In this document: piece after piece, positions 15,620-21,672 of the stretch
How positions within the stretch are numbered: the first letter of the stretch is position 1
How the letters are laid out: each line of letters begins with the position of its first letter
Assembly: GCA_900541185.1 (NCBI GenBank)
Contig: UQIQ01000036.1
Coordinates: forward strand, 1-21,672
Reading direction: 5' to 3'
Origin: an uncultured Collinsella sp.
Lineage (GTDB): Bacteria > Actinomycetota > Coriobacteriia > Coriobacteriales > Coriobacteriaceae
Length of the DNA: 21,672 nt
Position numbers and translations under genes: made by a program
Notes under the pieces: generated by a model
Told to the model about the DNA's origin: nothing
Seen by the model: only the letters and a program-made list of their open reading frames with translations
The model's database searches: none

Positions 15620-15665
15620 AAAAACGGGGCCCCAATCGCCTGTAAACAGTCGCGATTGGGGTCCC
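15620..15665 (-). terminator. Intrinsic terminator after metY
   Basis: GGGACCCCAATCG (15665-15653) pairs with CGATTGGGGCCCC (15638-15626), one mismatch in 13, 14-nt loop, then GTTTTT (15625-15620) on the minus strand. It lies in the short gap between metY and the MFS gene. Confidence 0.85.
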
Positions 15666-15734
15666 GCCTACGGAATCGGAACTAAAGGTCGCCGAAGCTT
15701 TCTGCCAGCATCGGCGCCTTATGCGAACGCTAGC

Positions 15735-17018
15735 CTAGCACTGCTCGAGTGCCTGCTCAAGGTCGGCAATCAGATCGGCCGTGTCCTCGAGGCCGCACGA
15801 CAGGCGCACCATGTCGGCGGAGATACCGCAGGCGATGAGTTCCTCGTCGTTCATCTGGCGATGCGTAGCGTTAGCAGGATGCAGGCAGCAAGTGCGGGCG
15901 TCGGCAACGTGCGTGGCGATCTGGGCGAGCTTGAGGCTCTTCATAAAGGTCTCGGCCGCCGCGCGACCACCGTTAAAGCCAAAGCTCACAACGCCGCAGG
16001 TACCGTTGGGCATGTACTTCTGAGCGATGTCATAGTACTTATCGCCCTCCAGGCCCGGATAGCTCACGAAGCGCACCTTGGGATGGCTCTGCAGGAACTT
16101 GGCAACGGCCAGGCCGTTCTCGCAATGACGCGGCATGCGCACATGCAGGCTCTCGAGCGAGCTGTTCAGGAAGAAGGCCGCCTGCGGATTCTGCATAGGA
16201 CCAAGATCGCGCATGAGCTGAGCGGTTGCCTTGGTAATGAAGGCACCCTCGCGACCAAACTTCTCGGCATAGGTCACGCCGTGGTAGCTCTCATCGGGCG
16301 TGGTAAGACCCGGGAACTTGTCCGCATGAGCCATCCAGTCAAACTGGCCGTGGTCAACGATCACGCCGCCCAGGTAGGCAGCATGTCCATCCATGTACTT
16401 GGTGGTGGAGTGCGTAACGATGTCGGCACCCCACTCAAAGGGACGGCACATCACAGGCGTCGGGAAGGTGTTGTCGACCATCAGCGGCACGCCGTGGTCA
16501 TGTGCGGCCTTGGCAAAGCGCTCAATATCGAGCACGGCAAGGGCGGGGTTGGCAATCGTCTCGCCAAAGACGAGCTTGGTATTGGGCTCAAAGGCTGCCT
16601 CGAGCTCCTCATCGGTGCAGTCGGGGGCAACGAACGTGCAGGTCACGCCCATGCGGCCCATGGTGTGGGCGAGCAGGTTATACGTACCGCCGTAAATGGC
16701 AGAGCTCGCGACCACGTGATCGCCGGCACCGGCCACGTTAAAGATCGCGAGGAAGTTCGCAGCCATGCCCGAGCTCGTAAGCATCGCGGCGGCGCCTCCC
16801 TCCATCTCACAGATCTTGGCGGCAACCAAATCGCACGTGGGGTTCTGCAGGCGGCTGTAGAAGTAGCCCGACTCCTCCAGGTCAAACAGCTTGCCCATGT
16901 GCTCGGACGTGTCGTACTTCCACGTGGTGGACTGGTAGATGGGCACCTGGCGCGGCTCGGCATCTCCCGGGTGATAGCCGCCCTGAACACATGTAGTACC
17001 GATGGTCTGCTCGCTCAT
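15735..17018 (-). CDS. metY: O-acetylhomoserine (thiol)-lyase
   Basis: PLP enzyme that makes homocysteine from O-acetylhomoserine and sulfide (or methionine from methanethiol). 427 residues, typical length. Visible: TTCVQGGYHPGDAEPRQVPIYQSTTW, YSRLQNPTCDLVAAKICEMEGGAAAMLTSSGMAA, SSAIYGGTYNLL, VDNTFPTPVMCRPFEWGADIV, and the PLP lysine K207 in HSTTKYMDGH; the C-terminal SCGLEDTADLIADLEQAL closes the fold. The ATG at 17018 has AAGGGAG at 6-nt spacing. Other Cys/Met-metabolism enzymes share the fold, but the Tyr/Phe-rich N-terminus and length favour MetY. No S-box riboswitch is seen in the 231-nt divergent gap 17019-17249. Confidence 0.92.
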   Translation of the reverse strand: MSEQTIGTTCVQGGYHPGDAEPRQVPIYQSTTWKYDTSEHMGKLFDLEESGYFYSRLQNPTCDLVAAKICEMEGGAAAMLTSSGMAANFLAIFNVAGAGDHVVASSAIYGGTYNLLAHTMGRMGVTCTFVAPDCTDEELEAAFEPNTKLVFGETIANPALAVLDIERFAKAAHDHGVPLMVDNTFPTPVMCRPFEWGADIVTHSTTKYMDGHAAYLGGVIVDHGQFDWMAHADKFPGLTTPDESYHGVTYAEKFGREGAFITKATAQLMRDLGPMQNPQAAFFLNSSLESLHVRMPRHCENGLAVAKFLQSHPKVRFVSYPGLEGDKYYDIAQKYMPNGTCGVVSFGFNGGRAAAETFMKSLKLAQIATHVADARTCCLHPANATHRQMNDEELIACGISADMVRLSCGLEDTADLIADLEQALEQC

Positions 17019-17249
17019 ATCTAGCTCCCTTGCCTGGGTTTTAGTTTTATTCGGTTCACGATACCGCTACCCGGCACCCCTCTCAACCCATCCCCAAGGT
17101 AGGTTATTGGACAAATTGATCAGGGGTATTTATCTCAAGCCTTGGGCATTTGCTCGATAGATAAAAACGAGGCATACATGAAGCTCTCGATGATTACATG
17201 CCCCGTCACGGGTACCATAGGCGAGTACACCGTGACCAAGGAGACAACG

Positions 17250-17696
17250 ATGAAGCAAATCGATACTGCTCAGCTCGACACCGCCGCCTGCCAAGCTCAG
17301 GCTGCCGAATACCACGCCCAAGGCTTCAACTGCGCACAGGCCGTCGCCTGCACGCTCGCACCTGCCGTCGGGCTCGACCCCCAGACCGCCTTTACCCTCA
17401 CCGAGGGCTTTGGCGCCGGCATGGGCGGCATGACCGAAACCTGCGGTGCCATCTCGGGCGCCGTGGCCATCATGGGCGTTGTGATGAGCGACGGCATGGA
17501 AAACCCCAAGACCAAGGGCCAGACCTACAAGCTGTCGCGCGAAATCGCCAAGCGTTTTGGCGAGAAGAACACGACGACCGTCTGCGGCACGCTCAAGGGC
17601 ATCGGATCGGACAAGGGTCCGCTCCGCAGCTGTCCCGGTTGCATCGACGATGCCGTCGAAATCGCCTGCGATGTGCTAAAGCAGCTCGCCGAGTAA
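17250..17696 (+). CDS. C_GCAxxG_C_C family putative redox protein
   Basis: 148 residues of the small Cys-rich family named after its motif; believed redox-active but of unknown reaction. Visible: FNCAQAVACTLAP (C28, C34), GFGAGMGGMTETCGAISGAVAIMG (C65-G-A-I-S-G), VCGTLKGI (C112), and SCPGCIDDAVEIAC (C128, C131, C140). I chose the ATG at 17250 because AAGGAG lies 6 nt upstream; an in-frame ATG at 17178 (MKLSMITCPVTGT...) would add 24 residues without a comparable SD. Divergent from metY. Cytoplasmic, no signal sequence. Confidence 0.88.
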   Translation: MKQIDTAQLDTAACQAQAAEYHAQGFNCAQAVACTLAPAVGLDPQTAFTLTEGFGAGMGGMTETCGAISGAVAIMGVVMSDGMENPKTKGQTYKLSREIAKRFGEKNTTTVCGTLKGIGSDKGPLRSCPGCIDDAVEIACDVLKQLAE

Positions 17697-17710
17697 GCGG
17701 CAGCAACAGA

Positions 17711-17761
17711 AAAACGACGGCCGGCGCGCTTGGGATCCATCCAAAAGCACGCCGGCCGTCG
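17711..17761 (-). terminator. Intrinsic terminator after yigZ
   Basis: Perfect 12-bp stem CGACGGCCGGCG (17715-17726) / CGCCGGCCGTCG (17750-17761), followed on the minus strand by TTTTT. It is 3 nt past the end of the yigZ frame and 18 nt past the convergent C_GCAxxG_C_C stop, so it may serve both genes. Confidence 0.85.
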
Positions 17762-17764
17762 CCG

Positions 17765-18400
17765 TTAAAACTCGGCAAATTCGGGAGCGCCGACCTCAAT
17801 CTCCTCGCGCCCCGCCATAAGCTCGCGCATCTTAGCGCAAAACGGCTCCTGCTCCCCCGCCTTAAACACCAAATGAATCGTCACGGTATCCGCGAAATCG
17901 GTATCCGAAACCTTGGCACCCGAATCCTGCGCCAAATGAAGCACTTGTTCATACTGCGGATAGGCCACATGCACGTCAACAGGCACGACACTCGTCATCT
18001 CGACGATCTGCCCGGCCTCCTGAGCCGCGGCCACCGCCGTCTGCGTCGCCGCGGTATAGGCGCGCACCAAGCCACCGGGCCCTAACAGCGTGCCACCAAA
18101 ATAGCGCGTCACCACGCAGCAAACATTTTTGAGCCCCGCGCCGCGCAGCACCTCGAGCGTCGGCATACCGCTCGTGCGGCTCGGCTCACCATCATCGCTC
18201 TGGCGCTCGCGTCCATCGACTAAAATCCACGCGGGAACATTGTGCCGAGCGTCGTAATGACGCTTGCGAACCATCTCGATAAAGGCATTCGCCTCGTCCT
18301 CGGACTCAATATGGACCAGCTGGGCAATAAACCGGCTCTTGCGGTCCACAAACTCGCCCGAAGCCTCAATATTCGATTGCAGAGTAAAATAGCTGTCCAA
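17765..18400 (-). CDS. yigZ: YigZ / IMPACT family protein
   Basis: About 211 residues. The N-terminal IMPACT domain shows FVDRKSRFIAQLVHIESEDEA, RKRHYDARHNVPAWIL, DDGEPSRTSGMPTLEVL and VTRYFGGTLLGPGGLVRAYTAA; the C-terminal part is the DUF1949-like ferredoxin-fold domain. The family is linked to translation regulation (IMPACT in eukaryotes), but bacterial function is not settled. No ATG fits; a TTG at 18400 follows GAGGGG at 5-nt spacing, and a TTG one codon earlier is the alternative. Terminated by the hairpin just downstream. Confidence 0.88.
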   Translation of the reverse strand: MDSYFTLQSNIEASGEFVDRKSRFIAQLVHIESEDEANAFIEMVRKRHYDARHNVPAWILVDGRERQSDDGEPSRTSGMPTLEVLRGAGLKNVCCVVTRYFGGTLLGPGGLVRAYTAATQTAVAAAQEAGQIVEMTSVVPVDVHVAYPQYEQVLHLAQDSGAKVSDTDFADTVTIHLVFKAGEQEPFCAKMRELMAGREEIEVGAPEFAEF

Positions 18401-18518
18401 CAAAGCCCCTCAACAGAATAAAGCGCAGCAACAAACAGCCTCAATAATACGGCAAAGACAGCACCGTTGACCTTGCCAACAAGAACGGGAACGCCAATGA
18501 TACCGTCACCGACAGCGA

Positions 18519-18617
18519 GAACCCGTCAGCGCGAGCAAGGTGCCTTGAAAGACGAGGGCATTGACCTTATGGTCATGCCCGAAGGCTTGAAAGGCAGATT
18601 GCCGCGCTGACGGGTTC
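18519..18617. repeat. Structured intergenic repeat, copy C
   Basis: Outer arms 18519-18533 and 18603-18617 are perfect 15-bp complements, but of different sequence from copies A and B. Inner arms continue as GCAA/TTGC and TGCCTT/AAGGCA separated by a G·A-type internal loop, then GAAAGACGAG opposite GGCTTGA, capped by GGGCA-TGACC/GGTCA-TGCCC. The same layout and inner motifs appear in copies A and B. It begins 17 nt beyond the 3' end of rnpB. The remaining 18404-18518 shows nothing I can name. Confidence 0.65.
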
Positions 18618-18633
18618 GCAGCGTCAACAAAGT

Positions 18634-18995
18634 GCCGAGTGGGCCTATAAGCCGGGTTCTGTCGTGAACGGTCATTTATCTTGTCTGCACGTTACCATGC
18701 AGCTCCACGCACGCTACCCGAACGCGGACCGGGCCGGCCCATAGCGTTCCTATTCGCGCTTGCTCCGGATGGGGCTTGCCAAGCCGCCGTGTTGCCACGA
18801 CGCTGGTGGTCTCTTACACCACCGTTTCAGCTTTTCCCTTTACGCCTTGCGGCGCAGGTGGGAGTCTTCTTTTCTGCGGCGCTTTCCGTCGGATCACTCC
18901 GCCCGGCCGTTAGCCGGCATCCCGCCCTCTGGAGCCCGGACTTTCCTCACGCGTACTGCAAGCAGCACATCGCGCGACCGTCTGGCCCACTCAGC
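18634..18995 (-). ncRNA. rnpB: RNase P RNA (class A)
   Basis: The catalytic RNA that trims the 5' leader of pre-tRNA. On the minus strand the conserved GAGGAAAGTCCGGGCTCC (18948-18931, P4 5' strand region), GAAAAGCTGAAACGGTG in the core, and the 3' conserved ACAGAACCCGGCTTATAGGC (18662-18643) appear in the right order. The ends pair as P1: GCTGAGTGGGC (18995-18985) with GCCCACTCGGC (18644-18634), one G·U. About 362 nt, as expected for an actinobacterial class A RNA. Exact ends are judged from P1. Confidence 0.97.
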
Positions 18996-19005
18996 AGTGC
19001 AAGAG

Positions 19006-19011
19006 TGTAAC
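19006..19011 (-). promoter_or_regulatory. Probable -10 box of rnpB
   Basis: TACACT-like hexamer on the minus strand within TGTTACACTC, about 10 nt before the P1 helix. A TTGCCT lies roughly 15 nt further upstream, inside a TTGCC/GGCAA palindrome. The match is partial. Confidence 0.4.
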
Positions 19012-19157
19012 ACACCGTTGCCGCAGGCAATGGCACGACGCAAACGCTCGACACGATAAACCAAGAACCGCCATGCGTTACAATGGTCCTGTCGATGGGC
19101 AACGTCGTCAGTCGAGACGCGACCGCGCTCCGCACCCCTCCGTCTACTCGGTGTGCT

Positions 19158-19193
19158 CCCGCCTCCTCCCCGAGGCGGGATGTCGGCATTTTT
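19158..19193 (+). terminator. Orphan plus-strand hairpin with T-run
   Basis: CCCGCCTC (19158-19165) and GAGGCGGG (19172-19179) form an 8-bp stem with a 6-nt loop; a T5 run follows 9 nt later (19189-19193). No plus-strand gene precedes it. It may end an unrecognised small RNA, or be chance. The rest of 18996-19278 shows nothing else I can name. Confidence 0.25.
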
Positions 19194-19273
19194 CATGCAC
19201 CGACAACCCAATAGCAAACAGACAACCCGGGCAGCATTGCGCACGGATAGCATCGCGCGCCTCAGCAGCAAAT

Positions 19274-19309
19274 GCAAAAAGGGACCCGTCCATTGCGGAC
19301 GGATCCCTT
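19274..19309 (-). terminator. Intrinsic terminator after rpsA
   Basis: AAGGGATCCGTCC (19309-19297) pairs with GGACGGGTCCCTT (19291-19279), a 13-bp stem with one T·G pair and a 5-nt loop, followed by TTTTTGC on the minus strand. It lies about 25 nt past the rpsA stop. Confidence 0.88.
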
Positions 19310-19333
19310 AAAACAAGTGATCGTCAAACCGAT

Positions 19334-20500
19334 TTACTCGGCGTCGATCTCCTCGTCCTTCTTCTCGGAAGGAAGCGGGGTAACCTCGATCTCGACGCCC
19401 AGAGTCTCAGCAGCGGACTTCATGGACAGGGAGATACGACGACGGTCGAGGTCGATCTCCATGACCTTGACCTGAACCTTGTCGCCCACGTGGGTGACCT
19501 GAGAAGGCTGATCGACGTGCTTGTTGGCCATCTCGGAGATGTGCACCAGGCCCTCGATGCCCTCGCCCAGGTCGACGAAAGCGCCGAACGGGACAAGCTT
19601 GGTCACAGTGCCCTCGACGATAGCGCCGACGGGGTACTTCTTGACCAGTGCACGCCACGGATCCTCGGTGGTCTGCTTGAGACCCAGGGAGATGCGCTCG
19701 CGGTTGAGATCGACGTCGAGAACCTCGACCTCGACCTCCTGGCCGACCTTGACAACCTCGGAAGGATGGTTGACGTGGTTCCAGGAGAGCTCGGAGATGT
19801 GGATGAGGCCGTCGATACCGCCGAGGTCGACGAAAGCGCCGAAGTCGACGATGGAGGAAACGGTGCCCTGGAGACGCATGCCAGACTTAAGCTTGGACAG
19901 GATCTCGGAGCGCTCGGCCTTACGGGACTCCTCGAGCACGACGCGACGGGAGAGGACAACGTTGTTGCGGTTGCGGTCCATCTCGATAACGCGGGCCTCG
20001 ATGCGGGTGCCCATGTAGGAGGTGAGGTCCTTGACGCGACGGAGGTCGACGAGGGAAGCAGGCAGGAAGCCACGCAGGCCGATGTCGAGGATCAGGCCGC
20101 CCTTGACAACCTCGATAACCTCGCCTTCGACGTTCTCGCCGGAGTTGAACTTCTCCTCGATGCGGTTCCAAGCACGCTCGTACTCGGCACGCTTCTTGGA
20201 CAGGACCAGACGACCGTCCTTGTCCTCCTTCTGGAGAACCAGAGCCTCGATGGGATCACCGAGTGCAACGATGTCTGCAGGGTTAGCGTCCTTGCGGATG
20301 GACAGCTCGCGGACCGGGATAACGCCCTCGGACTTGAATCCGATGTCAACGAGCACCTCGTCATGCTCGATCTTAACGACAGTGCCGTTAACGAGATCGC
20401 CCTCATCAAAGTCGGTAATCGTACCGTCGATGAGGTTGTTCATCTCCTCCTCGTTGACATCGTCAAGAGAGAAAATGGACGAGTTCTGAATCTCACTCAA
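19334..20500 (-). CDS. rpsA: 30S ribosomal protein S1
   Basis: Binds mRNA and helps place it on the 30S subunit. 388 residues with four S1 RNA-binding domains at roughly 33-103 (EGDLVNGTVVKIEHDEVLVDIGFKSEGVIP), 120-187, 206-275 (LQGTVSSIVDFGAFVDLGGIDGLIHISELSW) and 292-361 (VEGTVTKLVPFGAFVDLGEGIEGLVHISEMA). Domains 3 and 4 are the most canonical. Shorter than the six-domain proteobacterial S1, as in many Gram-positives. Acidic N- and C-terminal tails. The start is a TTG at 20500 with AAAGGGG at 7-nt spacing; no upstream ATG fits. Single gene ended by a strong terminator. Confidence 0.95.
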   Translation of the reverse strand: MSEIQNSSIFSLDDVNEEEMNNLIDGTITDFDEGDLVNGTVVKIEHDEVLVDIGFKSEGVIPVRELSIRKDANPADIVALGDPIEALVLQKEDKDGRLVLSKKRAEYERAWNRIEEKFNSGENVEGEVIEVVKGGLILDIGLRGFLPASLVDLRRVKDLTSYMGTRIEARVIEMDRNRNNVVLSRRVVLEESRKAERSEILSKLKSGMRLQGTVSSIVDFGAFVDLGGIDGLIHISELSWNHVNHPSEVVKVGQEVEVEVLDVDLNRERISLGLKQTTEDPWRALVKKYPVGAIVEGTVTKLVPFGAFVDLGEGIEGLVHISEMANKHVDQPSQVTHVGDKVQVKVMEIDLDRRRISLSMKSAAETLGVEIEVTPLPSEKKDEEIDAE

Positions 20501-20815
20501 AGGTGGACCCCTTTCGAACTACGGGGCCCCGATTGCTAGGACCTACAGAAGGGTGCGACAAGCACACAACGTTTAGGAACACTCGGGAGCCGACAGATAC
20601 TAATGTGACGCTTATGCAATCACGTTCGTATAGGTTACGGGGAAATGAGTTCGATTTCAAGCGTGAACTGCGATTTTTTACTCGTGTGGAGACTTTTTCG
20701 TAATCTTATGAACACACGTCTCCGCAACTTGACGATAACCAGCCAGGCATACGGCTTTGCGGTAAAGTATCCGGAGCCAACGATTCTGGAACGATTTTTC
20801 GAGAAAGGTGCCCGC
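20501..20815. other. Divergent gap between rpsA and the HAD gene
   Basis: 315 nt containing the rpsA leader (minus) and the leader of the HAD gene (plus). A GGGGCCCC palindrome lies at 20523-20530, close to the rpsA ribosome binding site. A TTGACG at 20729-20734 (plus) lacks a well-spaced -10. An open frame extends upstream of the HAD start from 20645 but has no domain. I see no RNA gene or riboswitch. Confidence 0.5.
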
Positions 20816-21574
20816 GTGCTCAAAGCAGTCGTTTTCGATATGGACGAGACGCTTCTTAGCATCAACCTCAACGCGTTCATCCTTCGCTATTTTAAGGATG
20901 TCTCGTCGATGCTCGCGGATATCGGACGCCGCAGCCGCGGTGGCACGATGGCACGCCTCGGCACCATCCTGGTCGACCTCAATGCCAATCGCCGCAGCGG
21001 CACGGACAACCGCACCAATCTTGAGTTTTACCGCACCGAGGTCGAGCGCCGATGCGGCATCTGCCTCTCCGATCCCCTCATCTACGAGGCGTTTACCTAC
21101 TATGACCGCGAAGTGCTTCCACACAAGAATGACGATGTCATCAACGCCCACGCCATGCCGGGCGCACATGCCGCGCTTCAGGCCGTACAGGACGCAGGGC
21201 TGCGCTGCGCGCTCTTTACCAACCCCAGCTTTCCGCAGGGGGCCATCGAGTGCCGCATGGGTTGGGGCGACCTGGCCGACGCCCCCTTTGAGCTCGTCAC
21301 GCACATGGGAAACACCACCCGCTGCAAGCCCGATGCCACCTACTATCTCGAGCAGCTTCAGGTGATGGGACTCGAGCCACACGAGGTCCTTATGGTGGGC
21401 AACGACCCCAGGCGCGACTTTCCCAGTCCCGCCTGCGGCATTCAAACTGCCTATGTTGGCCAGGGAAAACCCAGCCGAGCCACCTGGCACGGAACCATGG
21501 AAGACTTCGCCCGCAACTTCAACGCCGTAATCGAGGCCTTCTACGAGCACCAAGTAGCCAACGAACTGTCTTAG
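20816..21574 (+). CDS. HAD-superfamily hydrolase
   Basis: A cytoplasmic phosphatase-type protein of 252 residues. The start is the GTG at 20816 (AAAGG, about 7-nt spacing), which places the catalytic motif I VVFDMDETLL (nucleophile Asp8, acid/base Asp10) right at the N-terminus as usual; the 57 codons of open frame upstream look non-coding. Motif II is LRCALFTNPS, motif III NTTRCKPDATYYLEQL (Lys), motif IV VLMVGNDPRRDF. A helical cap lies between motifs I and II (about residues 20-120). Substrate unknown. Divergent from rpsA. Confidence 0.88.
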   Translation: MLKAVVFDMDETLLSINLNAFILRYFKDVSSMLADIGRRSRGGTMARLGTILVDLNANRRSGTDNRTNLEFYRTEVERRCGICLSDPLIYEAFTYYDREVLPHKNDDVINAHAMPGAHAALQAVQDAGLRCALFTNPSFPQGAIECRMGWGDLADAPFELVTHMGNTTRCKPDATYYLEQLQVMGLEPHEVLMVGNDPRRDFPSPACGIQTAYVGQGKPSRATWHGTMEDFARNFNAVIEAFYEHQVANELS

Positions 21575-21672
21575 GACCCCTCGCTCCAAACAAAATAACG
21601 CCGCAGGTTGAGCATAAGTCAGACACTATGACCCAATCCAGGGGCACGGAAACGACAGGAGCCCCCGCTCGT
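21575..21672. other. Window end, no supported gene
   Basis: 98 nt after the HAD stop. An ATG at 21628 opens a frame that runs to the window edge (15 codons) and has no ribosome binding site; too little is visible to call it. Confidence 0.3.

Noticed and set aside
17019..17249. SAM riboswitch or T-box before metY
   Set aside because: No S-box or T-box consensus could be found; only AT-rich promoter-like sequence.
19073..20539. 488-codon plus-strand open frame opposite rpsA
   Set aside because: Antisense of the S1 repeats; its Leu/Asp/Val-rich repetitive look is a mirror of the S1 domains.
1..21672. CRISPR array, tRNA genes, insertion sequences or prophage
   Set aside because: No regularly spaced repeats, no cloverleaf with a GTTCGA-type loop outside coding DNA, and no transposase, integrase or phage protein among the frames.
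21628..21672. Start of a further plus-strand gene
   Set aside because: Only 15 codons are visible and there is no ribosome binding site; cannot be supported.

Overview
The window looks like chromosomal DNA of a gut-type anaerobic actinobacterium of the class Coriobacteriia, most likely Collinsella or a close relative. This is inferred from the high GC (roughly 60% by eye), strong GGAGG-type ribosome binding sites, a class A RNase P RNA, a four-domain S1 protein, and an anaerobe's set of oxygen-sensitive iron-sulfur enzymes, selenium and molybdenum genes. No species can be proven from the sequence alone. Most genes lie on the minus strand. The plus-strand genes are clc, the lipid kinase, the C_GCAxxG_C_C protein and the terminal HAD hydrolase.

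Region 1 (1-4770, minus strand) is an operon-like run: two 2-hydroxyacyl-CoA-dehydratase-type / double-cubane-cluster proteins, their ATP-dependent activase, and selD. The selD gene carries an in-frame UGA at codon 17, exactly where SelD has its catalytic Cys/Sec, with a hairpin just downstream that fits a bacterial SECIS. SelD here is therefore a selenoprotein and the organism should make selenocysteine. The operon has a plausible promoter, an inverted repeat and two small coupled leader ORFs upstream. Its two internal intergenic gaps each hold a copy of a roughly 100-nt structured repeat.

Region 2 (4867-10320, minus strand) is a molybdenum block: modA, a modB with an extra extracytoplasmic domain, modC, then a separate mog-moeA unit upstream. 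Together they import molybdate and insert it into molybdopterin. Selenium and molybdenum supply side by side would suit a Sec/Mo enzyme such as formate dehydrogenase, but no such enzyme is in the window.

Region 3 (10531-17018) holds a CLC antiporter with residues like the fluoride-type CLC-F group, a diacylglycerol-kinase-family lipid kinase, a small GGQ release-factor-like protein, xanthine phosphoribosyltransferase, a DHA2-type MFS exporter and an O-acetylhomoserine sulfhydrylase. Several clear intrinsic terminators and a perfect 25-bp inverted repeat punctuate it.

Region 4 (17250-21672) holds the C_GCAxxG_C_C redox protein, a YigZ/IMPACT protein, the RNase P RNA gene rnpB, ribosomal protein S1 and a HAD hydrolase. 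A third copy of the structured repeat lies just beyond the 3' end of rnpB.

The most interesting unexplained item is that repeat. Its three copies have divergent outer arms that still pair, compensatory changes between copies, and shared G·A-rich internal motifs. All three sit immediately 3' of a minus-strand transcription unit or gene.
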